Below the pieces are notes generated by a model. It was given only the letters and a program-made list of their open reading frames with translations. It made no database searches and was not told the DNA's origin. From Candidatus Contendibacter sp. (lineage in GTDB: Bacteria; Pseudomonadota; Gammaproteobacteria; Competibacterales; Competibacteraceae): a DNA stretch of 64,000 bases. The DNA lies in assembly GCA_029624675.1 (NCBI GenBank), contig JARSSP010000003.1, positions 7,535-71,534 of the forward strand, in the 5' to 3' direction. This document shows positions 47,118 to 57,186 of the stretch, one piece after another. Numbering within the stretch: the first letter of the stretch is position 1; the number at the start of each line of letters is the position of its first letter. A program made the translations under genes and the position numbers.

Positions 47118-47732
47118 TCAAGGCGCTTCGGTTCCCGGGTCGACGGGAACGCCGCCCGGTTCCAGGCGGCCGATGACCCGAACTCGACCGTCCGCCAGCG
47201 GTTGCGCGACGATCAATTCGCCGGAGCGCGGTACGACATTCGTGAGGGCGGTAATGTTGACCTGATGGGTGACCAGCACCCGGGGCGGCCCCGCGTAGGG
47301 GCGGCTGAGAAACGCCTGGAGCGCCGCCGTTTGGGGAGCGGCGCGCTCCGAGGCGGCGAAAAAGGAACCGAGCGGGGGAAAGGGTTCAACTGGCCCCAGG
47401 TCCAGCAGGCGGGCGGTCTCCAGGCACCGACACCAGCGACTGGACAGTACGCGGGCGGCGGTGATGCCGTTGCGGCGGAATGCGGCCCCAATCGCGCGGG
47501 CTTGTCGCCGTCCCGCTTCCGACAGGTTGCGCTGGGTCGCGCAATCGTCCAGGCGGAAGTGCGCCGGGTCGCCGACGCCAGGCGCCAGGGCGTGCCGGAG
47601 GAGGCCAACCGCCGTGCCGGAGCGCAGCGCCTGCCACGGGTTCTCCTCGGCCCAGGCCGGGGAACCGAATGCCAGGTAGAGCGCGATTCCCAGCAGGAAG
47701 CGTCTGGGGGTTTGTTTTAGGGAGCGAGCCAT
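47118..47732 (-). CDS. Exported histidine-phosphatase-superfamily protein (SixA-like)
   Basis: A 204-residue protein with a signal peptide (RRFLLGIALYLAFGSPAWAE) and the phosphoglycerate-mutase-like catalytic start VGLLRHALAPGVGD, in which RH is the phospho-acceptor pair. RRNGITAARVLSSRWCRCLET and RVLVTHQVNITALTNV carry the other active-site Arg and His. The superfamily hydrolyses phosphate esters; exported members are often lipopolysaccharide or nucleotide phosphatases, but the substrate is unknown. ATG 47732 is used; a TTG one codon earlier is possible. It faces the redoxin gene. Confidence 0.87.
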   Translation of the reverse strand: MARSLKQTPRRFLLGIALYLAFGSPAWAEENPWQALRSGTAVGLLRHALAPGVGDPAHFRLDDCATQRNLSEAGRRQARAIGAAFRRNGITAARVLSSRWCRCLETARLLDLGPVEPFPPLGSFFAASERAAPQTAALQAFLSRPYAGPPRVLVTHQVNITALTNVVPRSGELIVAQPLADGRVRVIGRLEPGGVPVDPGTEAP

Positions 47733-47735
47733 CAA

Positions 47736-48158
47736 TCAGGGTCCTCGTTCGGCATCATGAGACCAGGCCTCGAAGAATCGTCCGTCATCATCCATGCCCA
47801 ATGGAAACACCAATCGATCCAACCAAAGGCGGTCGTTGTGTTCGGGCAATACCGGCAACGGCAACGCTTCCGCAAATTGTCGAGCGGCCTGACGGGCGCA
47901 GACCCGCTCCAGCTTCAAGAGGGTTGGCGTGGTGAACGTGGGGTGAAGTTCTTCGCGCCGTTCGGCCGCCGCCGCCGCCGAGACGCAATTCGGCGAATCG
48001 GGACACGGGCGCCAGCCGGCCTGCGGTCACATTCCCAGGCCCGAAGGCGATTGCCCGCCTGAACAGCCGATCAGCGAGACCAACACGGCCGCCAAGGCCA
48101 GCCCGCAAGCCGGCGGAGCGGTCGGTGCGAAACCGTCGACTCGAATGTCGCGGTGCAT
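47736..48158 (-). pseudogene. Decayed lipoprotein gene (DUF1499-like start, unrelated end)
   Basis: From the ATG at 48158 the frame codes MHRDIRVDGFAPTAPP, a hydrophobic segment and a lipobox (VLVSLIGCSGG), then stops at a TGA (48029-48027). Directly after the stop the same frame continues PQAGWRPCPDSPNCVSA; CPDSPNC is the DUF1499 hallmark. In the +1 frame across the gap, NVTAGRLAP gives the expected linker, so one missing A and one extra G about 30 bp apart would restore GLGNVTAGRLAPCPDSPNC. Beyond that the reading (LPEHNDRLWLDRLVFPLGMD, ending EAWSHDAERGP) does not resemble DUF1499 and looks like the end of another protein, possibly PAS-like. It could be a genuine relic or carry sequencing errors. 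Confidence 0.5.
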
Positions 48159-48207
48159 GAAGTCGCTCCTTTCGGGTTGAACAAGCTGTGTTGTAAAGCG
48201 TGACGGA

Positions 48208-48232
48208 ACATCCAACAATCCGAATCATATTG
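48208..48232. repeat. Copy of an nhaR-upstream sequence shared with the hpf upstream region
   Basis: This 25-bp stretch (starting ACATCCAACAATCCG) matches 24 of 25 bases at 29251-29275, upstream of hpf. Here it lies 37 bp before an nhaR-like start. It supports the idea that the hpf upstream region once adjoined nhaR. Confidence 0.7.
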
Positions 48233-48269
48233 CGTGACACTTCGATGATCGAGATGTATTGAGGGTTCC

Positions 48270-48429
48270 GTGCCCAGCCTCAACTTCAAGCACCTGAGTT
48301 ATTTCTGGATGGTCGCCAAATCCGGCAACGCCCCTGGCGATTGCCGACCGCCTGAGTCGGCAATACACTGTCCAGGCGGTCGGGCGCAGCGACCCGATGA
48401 TCGGCCGGCTCCATGTCGTCACAACCTAA
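48270..48429 (+). pseudogene. nhaR copy with a large internal deletion
   Basis: From the GTG at 48270 the first 21 codons (VPSLNFKHLSYFWMVAKSGN) match the start of nhaR at 33003 almost exactly. The sequence then jumps to what is codon about 258 of nhaR: LAIADRLSRQYTVQAVGRSD and then RLHVVTT and a stop, in a different frame. The roughly 700 bp between, which encode the rest of the DNA-binding domain and most of the ligand domain, are missing. The result cannot encode a regulator. A hybrid kinase gene follows. Confidence 0.85.
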
Positions 48430-48500
48430 GCCAGGGCCGCTTACCGATGTGGATGGCCGCCCGGCCGGTTCGCTGGGCGCTGGAGTGAAGGGGGTATTGC

Positions 48501-50603
48501 GTGGGTGAATCGCCGAACGATCCTTGCTCGGAACTGACCGATCTGTCCGATTCCGATCTGGGCGCATTGACGCTGGCCAGTCTCGATCATCTGCACGAAG
48601 CCATCAGTATCGTCGACCAGGACCTGCGCCTGCGGGTCTGGAATCGGCGTTTCATCGAGTTGCTGGATTTTCCCCCGGAGCTGGTGCGGGTCGGTTTACC
48701 TTTCGTCGAACTGTTTCGCTTCAATGCCCGGCGTGGCGAATACGGCCCCGGCGATCCCGAGGCGCAGGTCGAGGAACGGATCAAGCTGGCCGAACGGTTC
48801 GAAAGTCGCTGCTTCGAACGGACCCGTCCGAACGGGACGGTGCTGGAAATCCGTAGCGAACCCATCGCCGGCGGCGGTTTCATCACCATCTACGAGGACA
48901 TCACCGCTCGCAAGCGGGCCGAGGCGGAACTGCGCGAAAGCCACGAACAACTGGAAGCGCGAGTCCGCGAGCGCACCGCCGAACTGCTGACGCTCAACGC
49001 CCAACTGGCGCGGGAAATCGAGGAGCGCCAACGCGTCGCCGTCGCCCTGCGCGAGAGCGAGAATCGCATCCGGCTGATCACCGACGCCGTTCCGGTGCTG
49101 ATCGGCTACCTGGACGCCGACCGGCGCTATCGATTCGCCAACCAAAAATATGCGGAATGGTTTGGAGTGTCCGCCGAAACCTTTCTGGGCCGCGCCTTTG
49201 GCGAGATGCTGGAGCCGGCTCTGGCGCGGCGACTGCTCCGTCATGTGGACGCGGCGCTGGGCGGCCAGAGCACCCATGTCGAATACGAGCTGAGCACGCC
49301 GGTCGATCGGCGGTACGTGCGCACCTATTTCATCCCGCACGCGCCGCACCGCCTAGAGACGGACGCCGACGAGACGGTGGTCGGTTGTTTTGTGCTCGAC
49401 GAGGACCTGACCGAATACCGACAGACGCAAATGGCGCTGAATCAGGCGCAAAAACTGAAGGCGGTCGGTCAGCTCACCGGCGGCGTCGCCCATGATTTCA
49501 ACAACCTGCTGACCATCATCCTGGGCAATCTGGCCATGCTGGAAGAGGGATTGCGGGACAATCCGGACCTGTATCGATCCGGGCATACGGCGATGAACGC
49601 CGCCCGGCGCGGCGCCGATCTGACTCGCCGCCTGCTGGCGTTTTCCCGCCAGCAGGCCCTGCAACCGCGCCTGTTGGCGCCGAGCCAGCAACTACAGGAA
49701 ATCGCCGAGCTGTTGCAGCGCACTCTGGGCGCGACCATTGTCCTGGAAACCGCGGTCGATCCCATGGTTTGGAACATCCGAGTCGATCCGGGTCAACTGA
49801 CCAATGCGGTGCTCAATCTGGCGATCAACGCCCGCGACGCCATGCCCGGTGGTGGCCGACTGCGCATCCAGGCGAGCAACGTCACGCTCGACACCGCCCA
49901 TGCCTCCCACTACCCCGATGTCGTCCCCGGCGATTACGTGCGGCTGACGGTCAGCGATACGGGTTGCGGGATGACCCCGGAGGTGGTCGAGCGGGCCTTC
50001 GAGCCGTTCTTTACCACCAAGGATCTCAGCGCTGGGACCGGGTTAGGGTTGAGCATGGTCTACGGCTTCGTCAAGCAATCCGGCGGTCACGTTCGCATCC
50101 GCAGTCAGGTTGGAGTGGGAACCGCGATGGATCTGTACCTGCCGCGCCATGTATCCAGGGGCCGGGAGACGATCGCCGCAGGGGAGGCGGCGCTGGACGA
50201 AAACCGCTTGCGGGGACGGGAGACCGTGTTGTTGGTGGAGGACGATCCCGACATCCGCTACTTTATGACTCGAACCCTGACCGGATTCGGTTACGGCGTG
50301 CACGAGGCCACCAATGGCCGAGAAGCACTGGCGTTGCTGACCGAGATCGCGTCGTTGGATTTGTTATTGAGCGACATGACCATGCCAGGCGGCATCAACG
50401 GTTATGACCTGGTGCGGGAGGCCCGTCGTCATCGGTCTGGACTGCGGGTGTTGCTGATGTCCGGCTTCACCGACGGGTCCGGCCAGTTGCCCGCCGACTG
50501 CGCCCTGCTGGAAAAACCATTCCAGAAGCTGGATCTGGCGCGAGCGGTGCGGCTGGCCCTGGATCAGCCCGCGCCGCCATTGCCGACCGGCGCGGGAGAC
50601 TAG
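48501..50603 (+). CDS. PAS-PAS hybrid sensor histidine kinase with C-terminal receiver
   Basis: The 700-residue cytosolic kinase carries, in order: a PAS domain of the PAS-7 type (LDHLHEAISIVDQDLRLRVW, about residues 25-140), a coiled coil (RESHEQLEARVRERTAELL), a second PAS (RLITDAVPVLIGYLDADRRY, about 190-310), the dimerisation helix with QLTGGVAHDFNNLLTIILGN (His near 332), HATPase boxes LNLAINARDAMPGGG, SDTGCGMTPE and GTGLGLSMVYGFVKQSGG, and a receiver (VLLVEDDPDIRYF, LLLSDMTMPGGINGYD, KPFQKLDL). It starts at a GTG that fits the first PAS domain. No transmembrane segment is visible. The signal and partners are unknown. tadA follows after 3 bp. Confidence 0.9.
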   Translation: MGESPNDPCSELTDLSDSDLGALTLASLDHLHEAISIVDQDLRLRVWNRRFIELLDFPPELVRVGLPFVELFRFNARRGEYGPGDPEAQVEERIKLAERFESRCFERTRPNGTVLEIRSEPIAGGGFITIYEDITARKRAEAELRESHEQLEARVRERTAELLTLNAQLAREIEERQRVAVALRESENRIRLITDAVPVLIGYLDADRRYRFANQKYAEWFGVSAETFLGRAFGEMLEPALARRLLRHVDAALGGQSTHVEYELSTPVDRRYVRTYFIPHAPHRLETDADETVVGCFVLDEDLTEYRQTQMALNQAQKLKAVGQLTGGVAHDFNNLLTIILGNLAMLEEGLRDNPDLYRSGHTAMNAARRGADLTRRLLAFSRQQALQPRLLAPSQQLQEIAELLQRTLGATIVLETAVDPMVWNIRVDPGQLTNAVLNLAINARDAMPGGGRLRIQASNVTLDTAHASHYPDVVPGDYVRLTVSDTGCGMTPEVVERAFEPFFTTKDLSAGTGLGLSMVYGFVKQSGGHVRIRSQVGVGTAMDLYLPRHVSRGRETIAAGEAALDENRLRGRETVLLVEDDPDIRYFMTRTLTGFGYGVHEATNGREALALLTEIASLDLLLSDMTMPGGINGYDLVREARRHRSGLRVLLMSGFTDGSGQLPADCALLEKPFQKLDLARAVRLALDQPAPPLPTGAGD

Positions 50604-52248
<1,645 letters not shown>

Positions 52249-52438
52249 CGCGGCGCTCTCTGGGTGAAGGTGGTTCCGGTCAGGACGATACGAATGCCGG
52301 GACTCGCGGCGCATCGTTCCGAGTGGAAGGTGTCTCTCACATCGGACCACGGCCATTTGCCGATGGGCAAGTCTATAATATCAAGTTCGATAATCCCTCA
52401 TTCCCAATCCTCGATCCCCGAACATCGCCCTCGAAGCC

Positions 52439-53758
52439 ATGACCACTGTCACCTTTCTCGCCGCGCCCGGCGGCGTCCCGCGCGGACGGATTCGCGCGCC
52501 TGGCGATAAATCCATCTCCCATCGCGCCATTATGCTTGGTTCGCTCGCCGAGGGCGTGACCACCATCGATGGGTTCCTGGAAGGCGAAGATTGTTTGGCG
52601 ACGCTGCGGGCGTTCCGCGCCATGGGCGTCCGCATCGATGGCCCGGATCGGGGTCGGGTGACGGTCCACGGCGTCGGGCTGCACGGGCTGCGCGCCCCAG
52701 CCGGCCCGCTGGACATGGGCAACTCCGGCACGTCGATGCGGCTGATGGCGGGCATTCTCGCTGGGCAGGCGTTCGACGCTGTGTTGACCGGCGACGCTTC
52801 GCTGACCCAGCGGCCGATGCGGCGGGTCACGAAACCGCTGGCGTTGATGGGTGCGCGCATCGACAGCACCGAGCAAGGGACCGCGCCGTTGCGAATCCAC
52901 GGTGGCCAGCGATTGGTCGGCATCGATTACCGACTGCCGATGGCTAGCGCCCAGGTCAAGTCCTGTCTGTTGCTGGCCGGTCTGTACGCCGAGGGAACCA
53001 CCCGCGTCACCGAACCGGCCCCGACCCGCGACCACACCGAACGGATGCTGGAGGGCTTTGGCTACCCGTTGCGACGCGAGGGCGCGCGCGTCGTCGCCCT
53101 GACTAGGGGCGGTCGGTTGACGGGAACGACGATCGACGTGCCGACGGATATTTCCTCGGCGGCGTTCTTTCTGGTCGGAGCTAGCATCACGCCGGGAGCC
53201 GACCTGTTGCTGGAGCATGTCGGCGTCAATCCCACCCGCACCGGCGTGATCGGTATCCTGCAACTGATGGGCGCGGATATCGAACTGCGGAATCGGCGCC
53301 TGGCGGGTGGTGAACCGGTGGCTGATCTACGGGTGCGCCACGCCCCACTGCGCGGCATTCGCATTCCCGAGACCTTGGTGCCGCTGGCCATTGACGAGTT
53401 TCCAGCGTTGTTCATCGCCGCCGCCTGCGCCGAGGGCGAAACCGTTCTGACCGGCGCCGAAGAATTGCGGGTGAAAGAAAGCGACCGTATTCAAGTCATG
53501 GCCGATGGGTTGACCGCCTTGGGCGTCGTCGCCGAACCGACCCCGGATGGCATCGTCATTCGGGGCGGCGTGCTGTCCGGCGGAACCGTGGACAGCCACG
53601 GCGATCACCGCGTCGCCATGAGTTTCGCCATGGCCGCTCCGCGCGCCGGCGGCCCGATCACGATCCGCGATTGCGCCAATGTCAACACCTCGTTTCCCGG
53701 CTTCGTGACCCTGGCCCGGAACGTCGGCCTGACCATCCAGGAACGCACGACGACATGA
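52439..53758 (+). CDS. aroA: 3-Phosphoshikimate 1-carboxyvinyltransferase (EPSP synthase, class II type)
   Basis: Joins PEP to shikimate-3-phosphate in aromatic amino acid synthesis. The 439-residue protein begins the shikimate fold with [16 protein letters not shown], then [30 protein letters not shown], and [13 protein letters not shown]. It carries the GDKS, SAQVK, RDHTE and NPTR motifs used to define class II EPSP synthases, rather than the E. coli-like class I pattern. The first ATG after an AT-rich leader (TATAAT at 52374-52379) is used. cmk overlaps its stop by ATGA, so aroA and cmk are co-translated, followed by rpsA. Confidence 0.95.
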   Translation: MTTVTFLAAPGGVPRGRIRAPGDKSISHRAIMLGSLAEGVTTIDGFLEGEDCLATLRAFRAMGVRIDGPDRGRVTVHGVGLHGLRAPAGPLDMGNSGTSMRLMAGILAGQAFDAVLTGDASLTQRPMRRVTKPLALMGARIDSTEQGTAPLRIHGGQRLVGIDYRLPMASAQVKSCLLLAGLYAEGTTRVTEPAPTRDHTERMLEGFGYPLRREGARVVALTRGGRLTGTTIDVPTDISSAAFFLVGASITPGADLLLEHVGVNPTRTGVIGILQLMGADIELRNRRLAGGEPVADLRVRHAPLRGIRIPETLVPLAIDEFPALFIAAACAEGETVLTGAEELRVKESDRIQVMADGLTALGVVAEPTPDGIVIRGGVLSGGTVDSHGDHRVAMSFAMAAPRAGGPITIRDCANVNTSFPGFVTLARNVGLTIQERTTT

Positions 53759-54450
53759 ATGCGCTGGCTCCGGTGATCGCCGTGGATGGGCCGAGTGGAG
53801 TCGGCAAGGGTACGCTGTGCCGATGGCTGGCGAACCGCCTGGGCTTTCATCTGTTGGACAGCGGCGCGCTGTACCGATTGACCGCACTGGCGGCACTGCG
53901 TCGGAACCTGGCATTGGAGAACGAAGCTGAGGTCGCGGCGTTGGCCGCCGGACTGGCTGTGGAATTCCTGACTGAAACCGGTGGCCCATCGCGCATTCTG
54001 CTGGACGGAACGGAAGTCGGCCCTGAACTGCGCACCGAGACCTGTGGCGCCGCCGCTTCCCGGGTGGCTGCGCTGCCGAGGGTGCGCGCCGCGCTGCTGC
54101 AACGACAGCGCAACTTTCGGCGGTTGCCTGGTTTGATTGCCGATGGACGGGATATGGGCACGGTGGTGTTTCCCGACGCTGAACTCAAATTGTTTCTGAC
54201 CGCCAGCGCCGAGGAACGCGCGCGCCGTCGACATGGACAGTTGAGTGAACAGGGCGTGAATGCTAACCTTAAAAGCCTTGCCGATGAAATCGCCGAGCGC
54301 GACGCTCGTGACCGCCAGCGGGCGACGGCACCGCTCCGACCCGCCATCGACGCGGAAGTACTAGATACCACGTACTGGAGCATCGCCGAGGTTTACGAGC
54401 GGGCGCGGGCGCTGACGATTCAGCGGCTGGGATTGCCGGGAAACCGTTAG
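53755..54450 (+). CDS. cmk: Cytidylate kinase
   Basis: Phosphorylates CMP and dCMP. The 231-residue protein has the P-loop [19 protein letters not shown] at its N-terminus, the NMP-binding [35 protein letters not shown] and the arginine-rich lid [12 protein letters not shown]. It overlaps the end of aroA by ATGA. rpsA follows after 183 bp; the cmk-rpsA order is conserved in Gammaproteobacteria. Confidence 0.95.
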   Translation: MNALAPVIAVDGPSGVGKGTLCRWLANRLGFHLLDSGALYRLTALAALRRNLALENEAEVAALAAGLAVEFLTETGGPSRILLDGTEVGPELRTETCGAAASRVAALPRVRAALLQRQRNFRRLPGLIADGRDMGTVVFPDAELKLFLTASAEERARRRHGQLSEQGVNANLKSLADEIAERDARDRQRATAPLRPAIDAEVLDTTYWSIAEVYERARALTIQRLGLPGNR

Positions 54451-54595
54451 GCTCAAGTCTTTACGTCGGTGAAGCCCATGCTACGCTTACCCGTTGACGG
54501 GCGTCGGGATCGGGTGCTTCCGTCACGACGAGAAATGTAGTGATCCAGAACCGGTTCGGGAGCGTGCTGCCGAATCCGATACCTCAACCCAGCCA

Positions 54596-54620
54596 TGGCG
54601 GTTTCGCACCGCCGGTTTTT
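54596..54620 (+). promoter_or_regulatory. Hairpin plus T-run in the rpsA leader
   Basis: GGCGG-TTTCGCA-CCGCC is followed by GGTTTTTT, ending 14-20 bases before the rpsA start codon at 54634. It has the form of a rho-independent terminator. Because it lies between cmk and rpsA, it could end the cmk transcript or act as an attenuator in autoregulation of S1; the known S1 autoregulation works at translation initiation. The stem is only five base pairs, so the effect may be weak. Confidence 0.5.
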
Positions 54621-54633
54621 TGAGCTACAACCC

Positions 54634-56307
54634 ATGACCGAAAGTTTTGCCGAACTGTTTGAACAGAGCCTGGCCGACAAGCAGATGCAACCCGGTTCCA
54701 TCGTTCAGGGAACGGTGGTGGAAATCCGATCGGATGCCGTGGTCGTCAACGCTGGCCTGAAATCCGAAGGGCTGATTCCACTCGAACAGTTTTACAACGA
54801 GGATGGCGCTCTCGAAGTGAAGGTGGGCGATCAGGTTGAGGTCGCCTTGGACGCGATCGAGGATGGCTTTGGAGAAACCCGGCTGTCCCGCGAGAAAGCC
54901 AAGCGCGCCCGGGTCTGGAGCGCCCTGGAGAAAGCGTTCGAGAGCGAGGAAATCATCAAGGGCCTGATCAGCGGCAAGGTGAAGGGCGGCTTCACCGTCG
55001 AAATCGGCGAAATTCGCGCCTTCCTGCCGGGGTCGCTGGTGGACGTGCGCCCGGTGCGCGACGCCGCCTACCTGGAAGGCAAGGAACAGGAATTCAAGGT
55101 CATCAAGCTCGACCGTCGACGCAACAACGTGGTGGTGTCCCGCCGGGCCGTGGTGGAGCAGGAATACAGCGCCGAACGCGAGGCTCTGCTGCAAAATTTG
55201 CAGGAAGGCCAGATCGTGGACGGCGTGGTCAAGAACCTGACCGATTACGGCGCGTTCCTGGACCTGGGCGGCATCGACGGCCTGCTGCACATCACCGACA
55301 TGGCCTGGCGGCGGGTCAAGCACCCCTCCGAGGTGGTCGCGGTCGGCGACGCCATCAAGGTCAAGGTGCTCAAGTTCGACCGCGAGCGCAATCGCGTTTC
55401 GCTGGGTCTCAAACAACTGGGCGATGATCCGTGGATCGCGCTGGCCCGCCGTTATCCGGTCGGCACCCGGGTGTTCGGCAAGGTCACCAACATCGCCGAC
55501 TATGGTTGCTTCGTGGAGATCGAGGAAGGGGTCGAAGGCCTGGTCCACGTCTCCGAAATGGACTGGACCAACAAGAACATCAATCCCAACAAGGTGGTGG
55601 CCTTGGGCGACGAGGTCGAGGTCATGGTGCTCGACATCGACGAGGATCGCCGCCGCATCTCGCTGGGGATGAAGCAATGCCAGGCCAATCCCTGGGAGGA
55701 GTTCGATCAGAACCACGCCAAGGGCGACCGCGTGTCCGGCAAGATCAAGTCCATTACCGATTTCGGCATTTTCATCGGCCTGGATGGCGGTATCGATGGT
55801 CTGGTGCATCTGTCCGACATTTCCTGGAACGCCACTGGTGAGGAAGCAGTGCGTCAGTACAAAAAGGGTCAGGAAGTGGAGGCAGTGGTGCTGGCGGTGG
55901 ACCCCGAGCGCGAGCGGATTTCACTGGGCATCAAGCAACTCGACAAGGACCCCTTCTCCAACTTCGTCGCAGATCACCCCAAGAACAGCGTGGTCAAGGG
56001 CCGGGTCGTCTCGGTGGACGCCAAGGGCGCCGTGGTGGATTTGGGTCACGGCGTCGAAGGTACGCTGCGCGCCTCCGAACTGTCCCGCGAACGGATCGAG
56101 GACGCGCGCGCGGTACTGAAGGAAGGCGACGAGATCGAAGCCAAATTCATCAACGTGGATCGCAAGAACCGTACCATCGCGCTATCTATCAAGGCCAAGG
56201 ACATGGCGGAGGAAGCCGAGGTTCTGCAGGATTACAGCCGCAAGTCCGGCACGGGCGCGACGCTGGGCGACATTTTCAAGGAACAGATGAGCGCGCAGGA
56301 CGACTGA
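54634..56307 (+). CDS. rpsA: 30S ribosomal protein S1
   Basis: The 557-residue protein has six S1 (OB-fold) repeats, exactly the E. coli size. Repeat signatures include [20 protein letters not shown] (first), [20 protein letters not shown] (second), [20 protein letters not shown] (third), [18 protein letters not shown] (fourth), [18 protein letters not shown] (fifth) and [18 protein letters not shown] (sixth). S1 binds mRNA leaders and recruits them to the small subunit. [13 protein letters not shown] is the family start; an earlier in-frame ATG at 54595 overlaps the leader hairpin and is rejected. ihfB follows, as in E. coli. Confidence 0.97.
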   Translation: MTESFAELFEQSLADKQMQPGSIVQGTVVEIRSDAVVVNAGLKSEGLIPLEQFYNEDGALEVKVGDQVEVALDAIEDGFGETRLSREKAKRARVWSALEKAFESEEIIKGLISGKVKGGFTVEIGEIRAFLPGSLVDVRPVRDAAYLEGKEQEFKVIKLDRRRNNVVVSRRAVVEQEYSAEREALLQNLQEGQIVDGVVKNLTDYGAFLDLGGIDGLLHITDMAWRRVKHPSEVVAVGDAIKVKVLKFDRERNRVSLGLKQLGDDPWIALARRYPVGTRVFGKVTNIADYGCFVEIEEGVEGLVHVSEMDWTNKNINPNKVVALGDEVEVMVLDIDEDRRRISLGMKQCQANPWEEFDQNHAKGDRVSGKIKSITDFGIFIGLDGGIDGLVHLSDISWNATGEEAVRQYKKGQEVEAVVLAVDPERERISLGIKQLDKDPFSNFVADHPKNSVVKGRVVSVDAKGAVVDLGHGVEGTLRASELSRERIEDARAVLKEGDEIEAKFINVDRKNRTIALSIKAKDMAEEAEVLQDYSRKSGTGATLGDIFKEQMSAQDD

Positions 56308-56337
56308 ATTGAATTGAATCGCATCGAATCGTATCAA

Positions 56338-56360
56338 GGCGGTGCGGTAGCGCGACCGCC
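56338..56360 (+). terminator. Hairpin between rpsA and ihfB
   Basis: GGCGGT and ACCGCC form a six-base-pair stem with an 11-nt loop, 31 bases after the rpsA stop. No T-run follows, so it is more likely an mRNA-processing or stabilising hairpin than a terminator. It sits just before the ihfB ribosome binding site. Confidence 0.35.
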
Positions 56361-56378
56361 GTTCATGGGGAACGTTTC

Positions 56379-56687
56379 ATGACGAAGTCGGAATTGATCG
56401 AGATTCTCGCGCGCCAGCGCAGCGATATCCCCTACAAGGATGTGGAGCAAGCGGTCAAGACGCTGTTGGAACAGATGAGCGATTCGTTGGCTCATGGCGA
56501 GCGGATCGAGATCCGCGGATTTGGCAGCTTTTCGCTGCATTTTCGCCCACCGCGGGTTGGCCGTAATCCCAAGACCGGCGACGCCGTTACCCTGGCGGGC
56601 AAGTACGTCCCGCACTTCAAACCCGGCAAGGAGTTACGTGAGCGAGTCAACGACCGTTGGTTTGAGGGTAGCGACGTGTTGTTATAA
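56379..56687 (+). CDS. ihfB: Integration host factor beta subunit
   Basis: A 102-residue DNA-bending protein of the HU/IHF family: [60 protein letters not shown] with the intercalating proline arm RNPKTGDAV, and [28 protein letters not shown] is typical of the beta subunit. With IhfA (not in the window) it bends DNA at specific sites. It follows rpsA by 71 bp; this order is conserved in many Gammaproteobacteria. Confidence 0.95.
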   Translation: MTKSELIEILARQRSDIPYKDVEQAVKTLLEQMSDSLAHGERIEIRGFGSFSLHFRPPRVGRNPKTGDAVTLAGKYVPHFKPGKELRERVNDRWFEGSDVLL

Positions 56688-56688
56688 T
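56662..56688 (+). promoter_or_regulatory. Possible promoter within the 3' end of ihfB
   Basis: A perfect -10 hexamer TATAAT (56683-56688) is preceded by TTGAGG (56662-56667) with a short 15-base spacer. It could drive lapA-lapB, with transcription starting near 56695. A terminator-like hairpin lies between it and lapA. The spacing is suboptimal, so this is tentative. Confidence 0.35.
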
Positions 56689-56731
56689 CGCCGCCTCAAT
56701 CCGGCAGGCTATCGGCAGTCATTTGCCGTTC

Positions 56732-56760
56732 AAAAACCCACGGTATAAAGTGGGTTTTTT
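56732..56760 (+). terminator. Rho-independent terminator after ihfB
   Basis: AAAACCCAC and GTGGGTTTT form a nine-base-pair stem with an eight-base loop, followed by a T-run. It ends transcription from rpsA-ihfB or attenuates that entering lapA. Confidence 0.85.
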
Positions 56761-56858
56761 GTTGAGAAGTTTTGAGGATCACACCCATTCCACCCAAGGT
56801 GGCGGAGGGTTTGCCGTTTGCGTCAGCCAAGTTCAGGCCATTTTGGCGGGGGAAACCG

Positions 56859-57161
56859 ATGTTTTGGATTAAATCCATTTTGATCGCCGCGATCTTGTTG
56901 ACTGTCCTGTTGGTGGGTGTGGAATTTTCCACGCTCCACGCCAACTCGGTGTCGATCAACTACTTGCTGGGGAAGACGGACTTACCGCTATCGCTGGTGG
57001 TGGTGGCGGCGTTCGCCGCTGGTGTGGTGTTGACCTGCCTGGTCGGAGCCTTCGTCGTGCTACCGTTGCGTTGGCAGGTGGCCCGGTTGCGGCAAGCTGT
57101 GGTTGGCAAAGATCAGGAAATCAGCTTGTTGACCCGAAAGGCGAGCCGGGAGGGCCATTGA
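56859..57161 (+). CDS. lapA: LPS assembly protein LapA (YciS)
   Basis: A 100-residue inner-membrane protein with two transmembrane segments (WIKSILIAAILLTVLLVGVE and LSLVVVAAFAAGVVLTCLVG), a short periplasmic loop (NSVSINYLLGKTDLPL) and a coiled-coil tail (RWQVARLRQAVVGKDQEISL). This is the DUF1049/LapA form. LapA and LapB control LpxC stability and lipopolysaccharide synthesis. Upstream in-frame codons exist, but the family start is MFWIKSIL, and the purine-rich GGGGGAAA precedes it. lapB begins 25 bp downstream. Confidence 0.92.
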   Translation: MFWIKSILIAAILLTVLLVGVEFSTLHANSVSINYLLGKTDLPLSLVVVAAFAAGVVLTCLVGAFVVLPLRWQVARLRQAVVGKDQEISLLTRKASREGH

Positions 57162-57186
57162 TGCGCCGAGGACGCCCCACTAGGTC

